Positions 1 to 10,997 of a stretch of 64,000 nucleotides of DNA are shown here, piece after piece. The DNA lies in the NCBI RefSeq assembly GCF_900108505.1, contig NZ_FNWU01000009.1, forward strand, positions 1-64,000, in the 5' to 3' direction. The number at the start of each line of letters is the position of its first letter. Within the stretch, counting starts at the first letter, position 1. The translations under genes were made by a program, and so were the position numbers. The notes beneath the pieces are model-generated. The model made no database searches, was not told the origin of the DNA, and saw only the letters and a list, made by a program, of their open reading frames with translations. The stretch comes from Halopenitus malekzadehii (GTDB lineage: Archaea > Halobacteriota > Halobacteria > Halobacteriales > Haloferacaceae).

Positions 1-1994
<1,994 letters not shown>

Positions 1995-2048
1995 CGTAAC
2001 CCTCGCTCGACCGCCCGCTCCGTGACCGCCCCGCTACTCGACCGTCCG

Positions 2049-2429
2049 CTACTCGATCTGCTCGCGGTACTCGTCGGCGCTCAGCAGCTCCTCGAGGGCC
2101 GATTCGTCGTCTGGGTCGATCTCGATCATCCAGCCCTCGCCGTAGGGATCCTCGTTCACGAGTTCGGGGGCGTCGAAGAGATCCTCGTTGACCGCCGTCA
2201 CCTCGCCGGAGATCGGGGCGTACAGGTCCGAAACTGCCTTGATCGACTCGACGACGCCGAACGTCTCGCCGGCGGTGATCGACTCGCCCGCCGCGGGGAG
2301 TTCGACGAAGACGACGTCGCCGAGCTCGTCCTGTGCGAACGCGGAGATCCCGATCCGGATCGGCTCCTCCGTGGTCGTCCATTCGTGCGATTCCAGATAG
2401 CGTCGGTCGGTGGGTACGTCGAAGCTCAT
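2049..2429 (-). CDS. gcvH: Glycine cleavage system H protein
   Basis: 126 aa, the usual length for GcvH. The lipoyl-domain sequence includes FVELPAAGE and [15 protein letters not shown], with Lys64 as the lipoylated residue. It shuttles the aminomethyl group between the P, T and L proteins of glycine cleavage in the cytoplasm. No other gcv gene is in the window. It is transcribed leftward toward the insertion sequence and diverges from the ThDP enzyme gene. The start ATG is followed directly by the conserved YLESHEW block. Confidence 0.95.
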   Translation of the reverse strand: MSFDVPTDRRYLESHEWTTTEEPIRIGISAFAQDELGDVVFVELPAAGESITAGETFGVVESIKAVSDLYAPISGEVTAVNEDLFDAPELVNEDPYGEGWMIEIDPDDESALEELLSADEYREQIE

Positions 2430-2562
2430 AGGGGTTTGTCGGTGTCACTGTGGGTTCGATCGTCGCTGCCGGCGCGGCGATCGATGGTCGTTTCGGGCTC
2501 TCGCTCCCTCGTGGTTAATCCTTTTCGGTGCCCCCTCACCGGCGGCGGTTCGAGGAAGTCTT

Positions 2563-4290
2563 ATGGGGCGATCGGTCGAAGCCGGACCGATGACCGGCGA
2601 TCGATCCCCTGACGCGGCGTCGTCGCCCGAGACACCCACCGTCGCGAGCGCCCTGGTCGACCGGCTGCTCGCTGATGGGATCGACACGGTGTTCGGGATC
2701 CCTGGCAAACAGACCCTCCCGCTCAACCGGGCGCTGGATCGCCGGAACGCCCGGTTCGTCGTCGCCCGCCACGAGACCGCCGTCACCCACCAGGCGTGGG
2801 GGTACGCGGAGACCCGGCCGCCCGGCGAGATGGCGGCCACCGTCGTGGTTCCGGGCCCCGGCGATATGAACGCGATGAACGGTCTCAAGAACGCGCTCAA
2901 CGACGCGGTTCCCCTGTTACACCTCGCCGTCGAGACGGAACATGACGTCCGCGGCGGCGACGGTATCCACGAGACGCCGCCGGAGACCTACGACACGGTG
3001 GTCAAGGAGAACGTGCTGGTCGAAACCGCACAGGGTGTCATTCCGGCGATCGCCCGCGCCATCCGGACGGCGCGCGAGCACCCGCAGGGCCCCGTTCGCG
3101 TGGGGATACCGAAGGACTTCCTCGCCGAGTCGGTCCCGCAGGCCGCCGTCGGTGACCTCCCGGTTCCCGAGCCCGACCGCCCCGATCCCGACGCCGTTGC
3201 CGACGCGGCCGATCGACTGGCGGCGGCCGTGAACCCGGTGATCCTCGCCGGCGGCGGCGTCCGGCGCTCGGGTGCGTCGACGGCCCTCGTCGCGCTCGCC
3301 GAGCGGCTCGACGCGCCGGTCGTGACCACGTATAAGGGAAAGGGAACGATCCCGGAGGATCACCCGCTTTCCGCGGGCGTGCTCTGTGGCGGCGCGAGCA
3401 CGGAGCTGACCGAGCTGCTCGCGTCCGCCGACGTCGGGCTCGCCGTCGGGTCGGACCTCGATGCGGTCGCTACCCGCCACTTCTCCGTCCCGCTGCCCGA
3501 CGAACTGGTCCACGTCACGCTCGGCGTCGACGACATCGGGGTGGGCTATGACCCGACCGTCGGGATCGTCGCCGACGCGGGCGCGACCATCGCGGCGATC
3601 GGTGACCGGCTTCCGGAGGCTCCGAGTGAACACGACGCCAACGGGGTCGAACGCGCCCGATCGGTTCGATCCGCCGATCGGGAACGGTTCGACCGCCTCA
3701 TCGAGGAGGCACGCGGCGACGACCCGATGCCCTCGATCGAAGCGCTCCGGGCGATCCGGGAGGCGTTACCCCGCGAGACGATCCTCACCGCGGACGCGGG
3801 AGGGTCCCGGCTGTGGACGCTCGTCTCCGTTCCCGCGTTCGGCCCGGATCGGTACGTCAATCCCGGCTCCTGGGCGACGATGGGGACCGCTCTCCCGTCG
3901 GCCATCGGCGCGAAACTGGCGAATCCCGACGCGCCGGTCGCGGCGATCGTCGGCGACGGTGGGCTATTGATGTGCGTTCACGAGTTGCATACCCTGGCGG
4001 CCGAGAACGTCGACGTCACCGTCCTCGCGTTGAACAACGACGACTACGCGATCATCAGCGACGAGGCCAGCCGGTCGTACGGCTTTCGGGACGGTCGATA
4101 CGGCTGGTCTGACGCCCACCTCGATCTGTCGGCGATCGCCGAGGGGATGGGCGTCAATGCGCGCCGGATCACGGACGCGGACGCGATCCCGGCTGCGGTC
4201 ACCGACGCCCTCGCTGACGACGGGCCGAACCTCATCGAGATCGTCACCGATCCCGCCGAGCCGCAGGCGAGCGAGTGGATGCGCCGATAG
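2563..4290 (+). CDS. Thiamine diphosphate-dependent enzyme, IlvB-like
   Basis: About 575 aa with the three-domain layout of acetolactate synthase/pyruvate oxidase-like enzymes. The N-terminal PYR domain has DTVFGIPGKQ and ARHETAVTHQAWGYA (the cofactor-activating Glu). A central domain follows, then a PP domain with GDGGLLMCVHEL and NNDDYAI (the GDG...NN ThDP/Mg motif). Two starts are possible: ATG 2563, with GAGG a few bases upstream, and ATG 2590, which gives a more usual N-terminus. The substrate cannot be told from sequence. There is no adjacent ilvN or ilvC, so a role in branched-chain synthesis is not supported by context. Confidence 0.85.
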   Translation: MGRSVEAGPMTGDRSPDAASSPETPTVASALVDRLLADGIDTVFGIPGKQTLPLNRALDRRNARFVVARHETAVTHQAWGYAETRPPGEMAATVVVPGPGDMNAMNGLKNALNDAVPLLHLAVETEHDVRGGDGIHETPPETYDTVVKENVLVETAQGVIPAIARAIRTAREHPQGPVRVGIPKDFLAESVPQAAVGDLPVPEPDRPDPDAVADAADRLAAAVNPVILAGGGVRRSGASTALVALAERLDAPVVTTYKGKGTIPEDHPLSAGVLCGGASTELTELLASADVGLAVGSDLDAVATRHFSVPLPDELVHVTLGVDDIGVGYDPTVGIVADAGATIAAIGDRLPEAPSEHDANGVERARSVRSADRERFDRLIEEARGDDPMPSIEALRAIREALPRETILTADAGGSRLWTLVSVPAFGPDRYVNPGSWATMGTALPSAIGAKLANPDAPVAAIVGDGGLLMCVHELHTLAAENVDVTVLALNNDDYAIISDEASRSYGFRDGRYGWSDAHLDLSAIAEGMGVNARRITDADAIPAAVTDALADDGPNLIEIVTDPAEPQASEWMRR

Positions 4291-4341
4291 GCCGCCGTCC
4301 CGGATCGGGATGCCTATGCCCCCGGAACCGGTAGGAGGACT

Positions 4342-4836
4342 ATGGATGCGGACGCGGACGGGGACGCGGAATCGAACGCGGCGACGTTCGGAGGCCCCCA
4401 CGTCGAGCGGACGGCCGGCGTGGCGCTGTTCGTCGACGGACCGAACGTCCTCCGCGAGGAGTTCGACGTCGATCTCGACGACGTCCGGGCGGCTGCGACT
4501 GCGGAAGGGACGCTCGTCACCGCCCGACTGTACCTCGACGAGCACGCGACGCCGGGGCTGATCCAGGCCGCCGAGGCGCGCGGCTACGAGGTGGTCATCA
4601 CCTCCGGGGACGTCGACGTGAAACTCGCCGTCGACGCCACGCGGTTCGCCGCCGAGGGACGGATGACGACGCTCGCCATCGCCTCACGAGACACCGACTT
4701 CAAGCCGGTCGTCGAGACCGCGAACGGCTACGGCGTCCGAACCGTCGCGATCGCGCCCGGGGAGTTCGGGCGGTCGGACGCCCTCCGCAACGCCGCCACC
4801 GACTCGGTCACGCTCGACGGCGACCTCGTGAGTTGA
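4342..4836 (+). CDS. NYN-domain (PIN-like) putative ribonuclease
   Basis: 164 aa. A PIN-like fold of the NYN family is indicated by ordered acidic residues: VALFVDGPN (Asp32), GDVDVKLAVDA (Asp92, Asp98) and ASRDTDFKPVV (Asp117, Asp119). NYN proteins are metal-dependent nucleases acting mostly on RNA; the target here is unknown. The first 25 residues are acidic and low in complexity. It lies about 50 bp after the ThDP enzyme gene and may be co-transcribed. Confidence 0.8.
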   Translation: MDADADGDAESNAATFGGPHVERTAGVALFVDGPNVLREEFDVDLDDVRAAATAEGTLVTARLYLDEHATPGLIQAAEARGYEVVITSGDVDVKLAVDATRFAAEGRMTTLAIASRDTDFKPVVETANGYGVRTVAIAPGEFGRSDALRNAATDSVTLDGDLVS

Positions 4837-4892
4837 TCGCCGACGCGACCGCTGTATGGGGCCGAAACACCCGGATCGGCGTGTGTGAAGTA

Positions 4893-4909
4893 CTTCGGGG
4901 GCAAGCCCC
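4893..4909. terminator. Possible hairpin terminator
   Basis: A 6-bp G/C-rich stem (TCGGGG/CCCCGA) with a 5-nt loop stands about 60 bp after the NYN gene stop, preceded by a short palindrome GAAGTACTTC. There is no clear T run, so the call is weak. Confidence 0.25.
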
Positions 4910-5028
4910 GAGACACTCTCGCTGCATCTCTGTCGACCGTCTCTCCGCACACCGATCCATCATCATTGATCGATCGGAAAATGTTGGTTCTTCACGAACG
5001 TTTATTACGTACCGACGTCTTCGGGACG

Positions 5029-5278
5029 ATGATGGCATCCGTAGTACACGGTTGATCCGCGATCAGATACTGACAGCACCGCTTCGGCCCGCCCGACCAC
5101 GCCGCCGATCGACGCTGACCGCCACGCATCCGATCGGTTCGCCGATCCCGTCGCCCGCGCGCCGGCGACGTTCGACGCGACCGACCGTCGCCGGTTGCCG
5201 AACACGGTCGACGACGGAAACGCGTTCGCGGGCGATCTCGGCGGCTCGGACGCGAAATGGAGGGCCGAGTCACGGTAG
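5029..5278 (+). pseudogene. Possible frameshifted small gene
   Basis: A TATA-like TTTATTAC (5001-5008) stands 26 nt before ATG 5029, the usual haloarchaeal leaderless spacing, but that frame stops at 5053-5055. In another frame, 5045-5278 is open for 78 codons with haloarchaeal composition (Asp-rich, G/C third positions, for example RPTTPPIDADRHASDRF and FAGDLGGSDAKW) but has no start codon near its 5' end. A single frameshift near 5036-5050 would join them. Function unknown. The rest of 4837-5425 shows no convincing gene. Confidence 0.35.
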
Positions 5279-5425
5279 GCGCACGCTGTCGACTGGTTCC
5301 TGTGTGTCGACTGGTTCTCGTGTGTTTTGCGGTCCCGGTTTCGTTGTGACTCGTTTCGGTTCGTCCCGCAGTCGTGTCGTCGCGAGCTCCACCTCCACGC
5401 TGTCTCGGTCAGTACCGGCCGCCGA

Positions 5426-7123
5426 TCACTCGCCGGTCACCGGTTCGGCGTCGCGCTCGCCGGTCTCGATCTCGAACCGGGCACCGCCGTCGGCGCCGTT
5501 CGTGGCCGTGATCGACCAGCCGTGTGCCTCGACGACCGTCCGAACGATCGGCAGTCCGAACCCGGTGCCGTCGGCCGTCGTCGTGATGCCGGGGTCGAAC
5601 AGCGTTTCGCGCACCCCGGGGTCGATCCCCTCCCCGTCGTCCGCGACGTAGAAGCCCCGCGCGTCCGGAAGCGGGCCGACGCGAATCGTGACGTCCTCAC
5701 CGCCGTCCTCATCGCCGTTCGTGAGGGTGTTCTCGTGGCCGTGCTCGATCGCGTTCCGGAAGAGGTTCTCGAAGACCTGTTTCAGCCGCTCGGGGTCGGC
5801 GTCGACGATGAGCTCGAACGGTTCGACAACGATCGTCGCCCCCTCGGCGGGGATCTGTGTCCAGCACTCCCGGGCGAACTCGGGCACCGAGACGGGTTCG
5901 GTCTCGTCGATCGAGAGCCCCTCCCTGGACAGTTCGAGGAGGTCGTCGATCAGCTCGTGCATCCGGTCGACCGAGCGGAGGGCGGGCTCGAGGTGTGAGA
6001 GGTCGCCCGTCTCGGCCGCGAGGTCCAGGCGGCCGGCGATCACCTGCAGGGGGTTCCGGAGGTCGTGGCTGACGATGCTCGCGAACCGGTCGAGTCGTTC
6101 GTTCCGGTCCTCGAGCTCCCGTCGGTACCGCTCCTCCGCCGTGACGTCGACGAGCGTGATCGACGTCCCGAGCCGTGCCGCCGCCGCGTAGAAGCTTGCC
6201 GTGGACACCGTGTAGTAGCGTGGGGACCCACGATCGGTGATCGCGAGCTTCTCCCCGTCCGTCTCGAGCGCCGCGGCGAGGTCGGGCAACGCGGCCGCGA
6301 GCGGCTCCCCGAGGTGTTCGGAAAGCGTCGGGAAGACGGCCGCCGCCTGCGTGTTGCACTCCCGGATCCGGTCGTCGTCGTCCACGACGATCACCGGGTC
6401 GTCGGTCCCGCCGGTCAGCCGGATGACCTGGAACTCGTCGAAGTAGACGTATCCGACGCCCACCGCGAACGCGGCGACGCCGATCGGCGAATAGGTGACC
6501 GTCAACACGAGCTCGTGATACACGCTGAGGACGTCGAGGACGATCGGGATCCCGGTGAGTCCGACCAGGACGAACAGCGGCCGCGTGTTCGAGTCGACGC
6601 GGGCGAACAGCTCGTAGAGCATAAAGAAGCCGATGAACGCGAGCGCGTAGGCAAGCCCCATCGCGACCCAGTGGAGCACCCCGGGGACGATCTGCAGGTA
6701 GCGAAACGGTCGCGTGGCCACCGCCGTCGAGAAGTAGTAGCCGTGGATCGGGTTGGTGACCTTCACCGTTGCGACGATGAGGAACGTCGCGACCGCCGCC
6801 AGCCGGACGGTCGATCGCTTGTGAAGCGTGCGCCCCGTGTAGGCCGAACAGAAGTAGAGCCAGGGGCCGATCGCCGCCCAGCCGACCACGAGGCCGCCGA
6901 CGTAGAAGGCGTACCGGAGCGCGTCGGTCGGGGAGACGAGGTACCCGACGTGCATCGCGGCCCACCCCCCACACAACAGGAGAAACCAGGAGAGTCCGCG
7001 CCGTACCGCCGGGTGCTGCACCCGCGAGACGGCTCGGAGCGACCAGAGACACGCCAGTGCCGACGCGGCGAACAGAAGGACGTACAGCCAGAAGAGCTGC
7101 GTCGATCCGAGCGAAATCGGCAT
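5426..7123 (-). CDS. Membrane sensor histidine kinase with 7TM N-terminal region
   Basis: 565 aa. About seven hydrophobic segments fill residues 1-230 (histidine-kinase 7TM type). A PAS-like segment (about 240-330, DDPVIVVDDDDRIRECN) follows, then HisKA with phospho-acceptor His353 (SIVSHDLRNPLQ), and an HATPase domain with Asn457 (NLFRNAIEH), DDGEGI at 495-500 and GTGFGL at 519-524. It should autophosphorylate in response to an unknown membrane or redox signal. No response regulator gene is next to it, as is common for haloarchaeal orphan kinases. ATG 7123 is chosen because the first TM helix starts there; the open frame extends further upstream, but that part is repeat-rich and arginine-rich. 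Confidence 0.9.
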   Translation of the reverse strand: MPISLGSTQLFWLYVLLFAASALACLWSLRAVSRVQHPAVRRGLSWFLLLCGGWAAMHVGYLVSPTDALRYAFYVGGLVVGWAAIGPWLYFCSAYTGRTLHKRSTVRLAAVATFLIVATVKVTNPIHGYYFSTAVATRPFRYLQIVPGVLHWVAMGLAYALAFIGFFMLYELFARVDSNTRPLFVLVGLTGIPIVLDVLSVYHELVLTVTYSPIGVAAFAVGVGYVYFDEFQVIRLTGGTDDPVIVVDDDDRIRECNTQAAAVFPTLSEHLGEPLAAALPDLAAALETDGEKLAITDRGSPRYYTVSTASFYAAAARLGTSITLVDVTAEERYRRELEDRNERLDRFASIVSHDLRNPLQVIAGRLDLAAETGDLSHLEPALRSVDRMHELIDDLLELSREGLSIDETEPVSVPEFARECWTQIPAEGATIVVEPFELIVDADPERLKQVFENLFRNAIEHGHENTLTNGDEDGGEDVTIRVGPLPDARGFYVADDGEGIDPGVRETLFDPGITTTADGTGFGLPIVRTVVEAHGWSITATNGADGGARFEIETGERDAEPVTGE

Positions 7124-7635
7124 ATCTCGACCTGAGTAGAGTGGTTCCCGCGACCCCCCTTGAAGCTGTGGATCGCAGCGACCCCTGCGTCGGATCGAAC
7201 GTCGGGATCGACGACACGACGGTCCCACGACGATTTGACGACGATCTGGCGACGATCTGGCGACGATCTGACGACGGACGAACGGTTGATCCGGATGTAC
7301 GGCGTCGGGGCGGAGCGAGCTCCGCCGACGTCGACGTATCGGGAGTGGCCTCGGCACTCATAGGGCTCGTCGTCGCCGGTGCCGAGCCGGCTCGGAGCGG
7401 TCGATCGTCATCGGCCGGGTCGACGTACGTCGGCGTCCCTTTTCAATACCGCCATCGAGCGTCGATCGGGCCGTCACCACGATCGTGGACACGGCCACGA
7501 AAATATCTGGAAGTTCGATCAGGGAAGTCGTATATTCATACTCATTCAAACCACCCATTCGGCTTATAGCGTTTATTAGTAGTATCTAAACCGGAATAGT
7601 TATACAAACGCATTCGAACATCTGATCGTCCACCG
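7124..7635. other. Intergenic region with 11-bp tandem repeat
   Basis: No gene is recognised. Positions 7230-7273 hold four 11-bp units of the type ACGATCTGGCG with small changes. The last 100 bases are AT-rich, with TATA-like sequence around 7598-7605 upstream of the 53-aa gene at 7636. Confidence 0.5.
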
Positions 7636-7797
7636 ATGACCACACACGCCGTTGCCACCGCCGTGACGCTCTATCGATCCCGGACGATCTCGCTCGAGCA
7701 GGCCGCAACCGTGGGCGGCTGCTCGCCCGAACAGCTCCGGGCCAGCGCGCGATCGCTGGCTCCGGTCGCGACCGATCGCGGTCACGATCGGCAGTGA
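7636..7797 (+). CDS. Small haloarchaeal protein, DUF7317-like
   Basis: 53 aa. VTLYRSRTISLEQAATVGGCSPEQLR resembles a short helix-turn-helix found in a family of tiny haloarchaeal proteins (DUF7317-like, from memory). An AT-rich promoter-like stretch ends about 30 nt before the ATG. The helix-turn-helix suggests DNA binding or an antitoxin-like role, but no partner is adjacent. The family name is tentative. Confidence 0.55.
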   Translation: MTTHAVATAVTLYRSRTISLEQAATVGGCSPEQLRASARSLAPVATDRGHDRQ

Positions 7798-7890
7798 TCG
7801 ACGTCGATCGTGTTCGAGAGTGACGTGGCGCCGATCGCGCTCTCCGCGCCCTTCGCGCCGATCGTGTTTCTAATCCAACATCTACGCCGA

Positions 7891-7900
7891 ACGATATATA
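7891..7900 (+). promoter_or_regulatory. TATA box for the membrane protein at 7926
   Basis: The sequence ACGATATATA ends 25 nt before ATG 7926, the spacing expected for a leaderless haloarchaeal transcript. Confidence 0.6.
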
Positions 7901-7925
7901 CGGCGTCGGTCGAAACCGTCGGCCC

Positions 7926-8270
7926 ATGGTACTCGGATCGATCGTCAGCTTCGTTGTGGCACTGCTCGTCGGCGGCCTGGCCATCTACGCCGGCGCGCGG
8001 GTCGTCGTCGACGTCGACGACTACTCCCACGCCGTGATCACCGCCCTGATCGGCGCGATCGCGTGGGCGGTCACGTCCTGGGTCCCGCTCATCGGGCCGC
8101 TCATCGCGCTCGTCGTCTGGGTCGGCGTCATCAACTGGCGCTATCCCGGCGGCTGGACGAAGGCGGCGATCATCGGGGTCGTCGCCTGGATCGCCGCGCT
8201 CGTGATCCTGATCGTGCTCAACGGCCTGTTCAGCCTCGGGATCGGCGCCTTCGGCGTGCCGGGCGCCTGA
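7926..8270 (+). CDS. Small integral membrane protein, unknown function
   Basis: 114 aa with four likely transmembrane segments (residues about 4-24, 36-56, 55-72 and 83-107). Between the first two is the polar stretch VVVDVDDYSHAVITA. It resembles conserved haloarchaeal membrane proteins of unknown function. The leaderless promoter fixes the start. No domain with a known activity is visible. Confidence 0.7.
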   Translation: MVLGSIVSFVVALLVGGLAIYAGARVVVDVDDYSHAVITALIGAIAWAVTSWVPLIGPLIALVVWVGVINWRYPGGWTKAAIIGVVAWIAALVILIVLNGLFSLGIGAFGVPGA

Positions 8271-8328
8271 CCGAGCCCGACCTCGGCGTCGCGACGGTTT
8301 ATGACCGATAGCGACACATCCCGTCTCG

Positions 8329-8655
8329 ATGTGTCCTGCACCACATACCGACGGCACACACGACGACACCGTTCACGACGACACCGTTCACGACCGCCTC
8401 GAACGCTACTTCGTCGTCTCCGCGCTCCGCTGTCGCGACTGCGGGGATCTGCACGAGCAGGTCCGCGTCGGCGGCGAGACGTACACGGCCGCCGACTTCG
8501 CGATCGACTCGCTGGCTGAGTGGCGCCTGGAGATGGACAAGGAGGAGTCGTGGATCCGGTCTCACCGATCGGCGGTCCAGGAGGTGCTCCCCGACCTCGC
8601 GGACGACTGGCCGGAGACGACCGCGGCGGTTCGCGACCGACTGCTCGCGGAGTGA
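8329..8655 (+). CDS. Haloarchaeal hypothetical protein with CxxC
   Basis: 108 aa. It contains one CRDC pair (LRCRDCGDLHEQV) and a C-terminal helical part (WRLEMDKEESWIRSH). The N-terminus carries a short repeat, HDDTVHDDTVHD, from a 15-bp DNA duplication. It may bind metal as a dimer, since only one CxxC is present. Not recognised beyond that. Confidence 0.6.
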   Translation: MCPAPHTDGTHDDTVHDDTVHDRLERYFVVSALRCRDCGDLHEQVRVGGETYTAADFAIDSLAEWRLEMDKEESWIRSHRSAVQEVLPDLADDWPETTAAVRDRLLAE

Positions 8656-8753
8656 CTCACGGGTCCGGCGACCACGACGCGGTTTCGGCGACCACACGCG
8701 GTTCCGACGAACACAACAGCTATACCCCAGTGCCCGCGAGTGAAACCGACCCG

Positions 8754-10109
8754 ATGTCGAACCCGCCAGACGATTCCGCTCGCGACGGCGCGTTGACCCC
8801 TTCCCGTCGCCGGTACCTTGCCGGCGTCGCCTCGGCCGCGGCGGCGACCGGTGCGGCCGGCTGTCTCGACGGCTGGGGTCACGCAACCCTCGACCGATCG
8901 CAGGCCGACTTCGACCCCGATCCGCTCCCGGGCGACCGGACGTATCCCGACGACGACGGCGTCACGATGTTCCGGCGCGGGCTGCGCCGACTCGGCTATT
9001 ACCCCGACGCGACCGTCCCCGACTCCGTCACGGTCAACTGGCAGTTCCCGGCGAACTACATCGGCCACACCGCCGCGAAGGCGAGCCCGCGACCGGCGCC
9101 GGACGGCGAGACGATCGTGATCCCGGCCGATACGGGACTGGTGCACGCGGTCGGCCCGAAGGGTCGGCATCAGTGGACCCAGCGGACCGGCGCCACGTCG
9201 CTCGGGATCCACGGCACTCCGGCGATCGTCGACGGGATCGCCTACATCGGCGGCTACGACGGGGACCTGTACGCCTTCGACGTCGGCACCGGCGAGCAGG
9301 TCTGGCGAACCTCTCGGATGGCCTTTGACGGCGCGATCGCGATCGGTTCCAGCCCGGCCTACTGGGACGGGGTCCTCTACGTCGTCGTGGAGTACAACAA
9401 CCCGCCGGCCGGGACGCTGTGGGCGGTCGATGCCGACACCGGCCGGCCGCTGTGGAGTGACGACCGGCTGTGGGGAATGCCCCACCCGTCCGTCTCGATC
9501 GACCCCGAGCACGAGCGGCTGATCACGGCCTCGAACGACGGCGTCTGCTACTGCTGGGAGTTCCCCTCGCTGGCGTTCGAGTGGTCCTTCCAGACCGGCG
9601 CAGAGATCAAGGGGACGATCCCGCAGTACGAGGGCCGCGCGTTCGTCGGCTCGTGGGACGGGAACTTCCACTGTCTCGACACCGCGACCGGCGAGGGCCT
9701 GTGGTCGTTCGAGACCGGCCAGATCATTATGTCCAACCCGGGTATCGACCCCGACACCGGAATCGTCTATATGGGTAGCGACGATGAGCACGTCCACGCC
9801 CTGGATATGGAGACGGGCGACGTGGTCTGGTCCCGGGACGTCGGCGGCCACGTCATCGGCTCGGTGACGGTCACGGCCGACGCGGTGCTCGTCGGCTCGT
9901 ACGACCGGAACCTCTACGCGCTTGAGAAGGACACCGGCGAGATCCGGTGGACGGTCCCGAACAACGGTCACGTCACGAGCGCGGCGGTGCCCCACGACGG
10001 TCGGATCTACTACGCCGAGCGCGCCGACATCACCGGCTACTGGAACGACGACGAGTCCACGACCGTCCGGGCGCCGGGACACGCCTACTGTCTCGTTGAC
10101 GATAGCTGA
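8754..10109 (+). CDS. Tat-exported lipoprotein with PQQ-type beta-propeller repeats
   Basis: 451 aa. The N-terminus has a twin-arginine signal (SRRRYLAGVASAAA) ending in a lipobox AAGC, so it is predicted to be Tat-exported and lipid-anchored outside the cell. The body has repeated propeller blades with LYAFDVGTGEQVW, LWAVDADTGRPLW, FHCLDTATGEGLW, VHALDMETGDVVW and LYALEKDTGEIRW. This is the PQQ-repeat (BamB-like) family. Quinoprotein enzyme activity is not implied: the fold is often a binding scaffold. CTATAC at 8720-8725 stands about 30 nt before ATG 8754, supporting this start over upstream in-frame codons. Confidence 0.85.
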   Translation: MSNPPDDSARDGALTPSRRRYLAGVASAAAATGAAGCLDGWGHATLDRSQADFDPDPLPGDRTYPDDDGVTMFRRGLRRLGYYPDATVPDSVTVNWQFPANYIGHTAAKASPRPAPDGETIVIPADTGLVHAVGPKGRHQWTQRTGATSLGIHGTPAIVDGIAYIGGYDGDLYAFDVGTGEQVWRTSRMAFDGAIAIGSSPAYWDGVLYVVVEYNNPPAGTLWAVDADTGRPLWSDDRLWGMPHPSVSIDPEHERLITASNDGVCYCWEFPSLAFEWSFQTGAEIKGTIPQYEGRAFVGSWDGNFHCLDTATGEGLWSFETGQIIMSNPGIDPDTGIVYMGSDDEHVHALDMETGDVVWSRDVGGHVIGSVTVTADAVLVGSYDRNLYALEKDTGEIRWTVPNNGHVTSAAVPHDGRIYYAERADITGYWNDDESTTVRAPGHAYCLVDDS

Positions 10110-10187
10110 GACTCCTTCGTCGACGACGGCTGCGACGTCTCGTCAACGCGACGAAAAGGGTTTATCGACGGCGGGAAAACGCTGCGT

Positions 10188-10316
10188 ATGGACGGCTACA
10201 TCGTCGACATCGACAACGACGAGCTGCTCTCTCCGATCGTCGTGATCGCGACGATCGCGCTGATCGGCGTCTTCGGAATCGGGTTCCTGTATCAGGCCGC
10301 GCTGCTCGTGCTGTAG
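10188..10316 (+). CDS. Single-pass membrane microprotein
   Basis: 42 aa with an acidic N-terminus (VDIDNDELL) and one transmembrane helix, PIVVIATIALIGVFGIGFLY. TTTATCG at 10161-10167 stands about 20 nt before the ATG. Likely translated, given promoter, composition and clean stop; function unknown. Confidence 0.55.
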   Translation: MDGYIVDIDNDELLSPIVVIATIALIGVFGIGFLYQAALLVL

Positions 10317-10397
10317 ATCCGTCGCCGATCGTCGTCGACGGGCGCCAGGACCGGATCCAGGAACCGGGACTGGATCCGGCTCCCGGTCGCCGTTCGC

Positions 10398-10997
10398 TCA
10401 GCCAACGAGCCGCGCCCGAGTCCACCCGGCGGCCGCAAGCGCGAGTTCGTGTGTCGCCACCAGCACCACGACCGCGAGGACGATCGTCGCGGCGGCTCGC
10501 GGGGTCGACAGCAGCCCGAGCGAGACGATGAGCGTCGTCGCGCAGGCCGGGGCGTGGTTCGTGTCGGTGGCGATCATCGCCCAGCTCGTGGCCGCGATCG
10601 AGAGCGTTCCGGACGCGGCGAGCCGAAGTCCGTCGAGGGAGGCAGGCGCCGGTGACTCGACGAGCGTCACCCCGGCGGCAACGAGGAGGTACGCGCCGAG
10701 CCCGGCCACCGCGCCGATCAGGTGGCTCCCGATCACGCGGCGGGCCCGGTCGCGACCGCCGTGGCGGTCGAAGGCGAGGACGAACGCCGTGGGGCCCAGA
10801 CTCGGGAAGATGAACGGCTGTCCGGTCGCCCAGGCTACGCTCCCGAGAACGGTAAAGAGGAAGCTGGCGTAGAGACTCGTGTAGACGCGGCGTCTGACCA
10901 CGGGCGGGGTTTCAGCTCCGGTGGCAAAACCGGACCGATCGCGGTGTTCCCCGGTCTCCGGCCCCCAGCCTCCGTCCCTGACCTCCAGCCCTTCCAC
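10398..10997 (-). CDS. HPP family integral membrane protein
   Basis: 199 aa, start GTG directly after the stop of the upstream gene. The HPP signature is visible as FIFPSLGPTAFVLAF. About five hydrophobic segments follow, and ATDTNHAPACATTL matches the second conserved block of the family. HPP proteins are small membrane proteins, some linked to nitrite or anion transport in plastids and cyanobacteria; the substrate here is unknown. It is co-transcribed with the nucleoside-gate protein, so both may act at the membrane on a common solute. Confidence 0.8.
   Translation of the reverse strand: MEGLEVRDGGWGPETGEHRDRSGFATGAETPPVVRRRVYTSLYASFLFTVLGSVAWATGQPFIFPSLGPTAFVLAFDRHGGRDRARRVIGSHLIGAVAGLGAYLLVAAGVTLVESPAPASLDGLRLAASGTLSIAATSWAMIATDTNHAPACATTLIVSLGLLSTPRAAATIVLAVVVLVATHELALAAAGWTRARLVG

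Noticed and set aside
2410-2562. A longer N-terminus for the ThDP enzyme
   Set aside because: The upstream codons are Cys- and Arg-rich, unlike haloarchaeal proteins, and overlap the gcvH start region.
5426-7357. A 643-aa version of the histidine kinase
   Set aside because: The extra 78 residues are Arg/Ser-rich and derive from the 11-bp repeat region; the first TM helix begins at ATG 7123.
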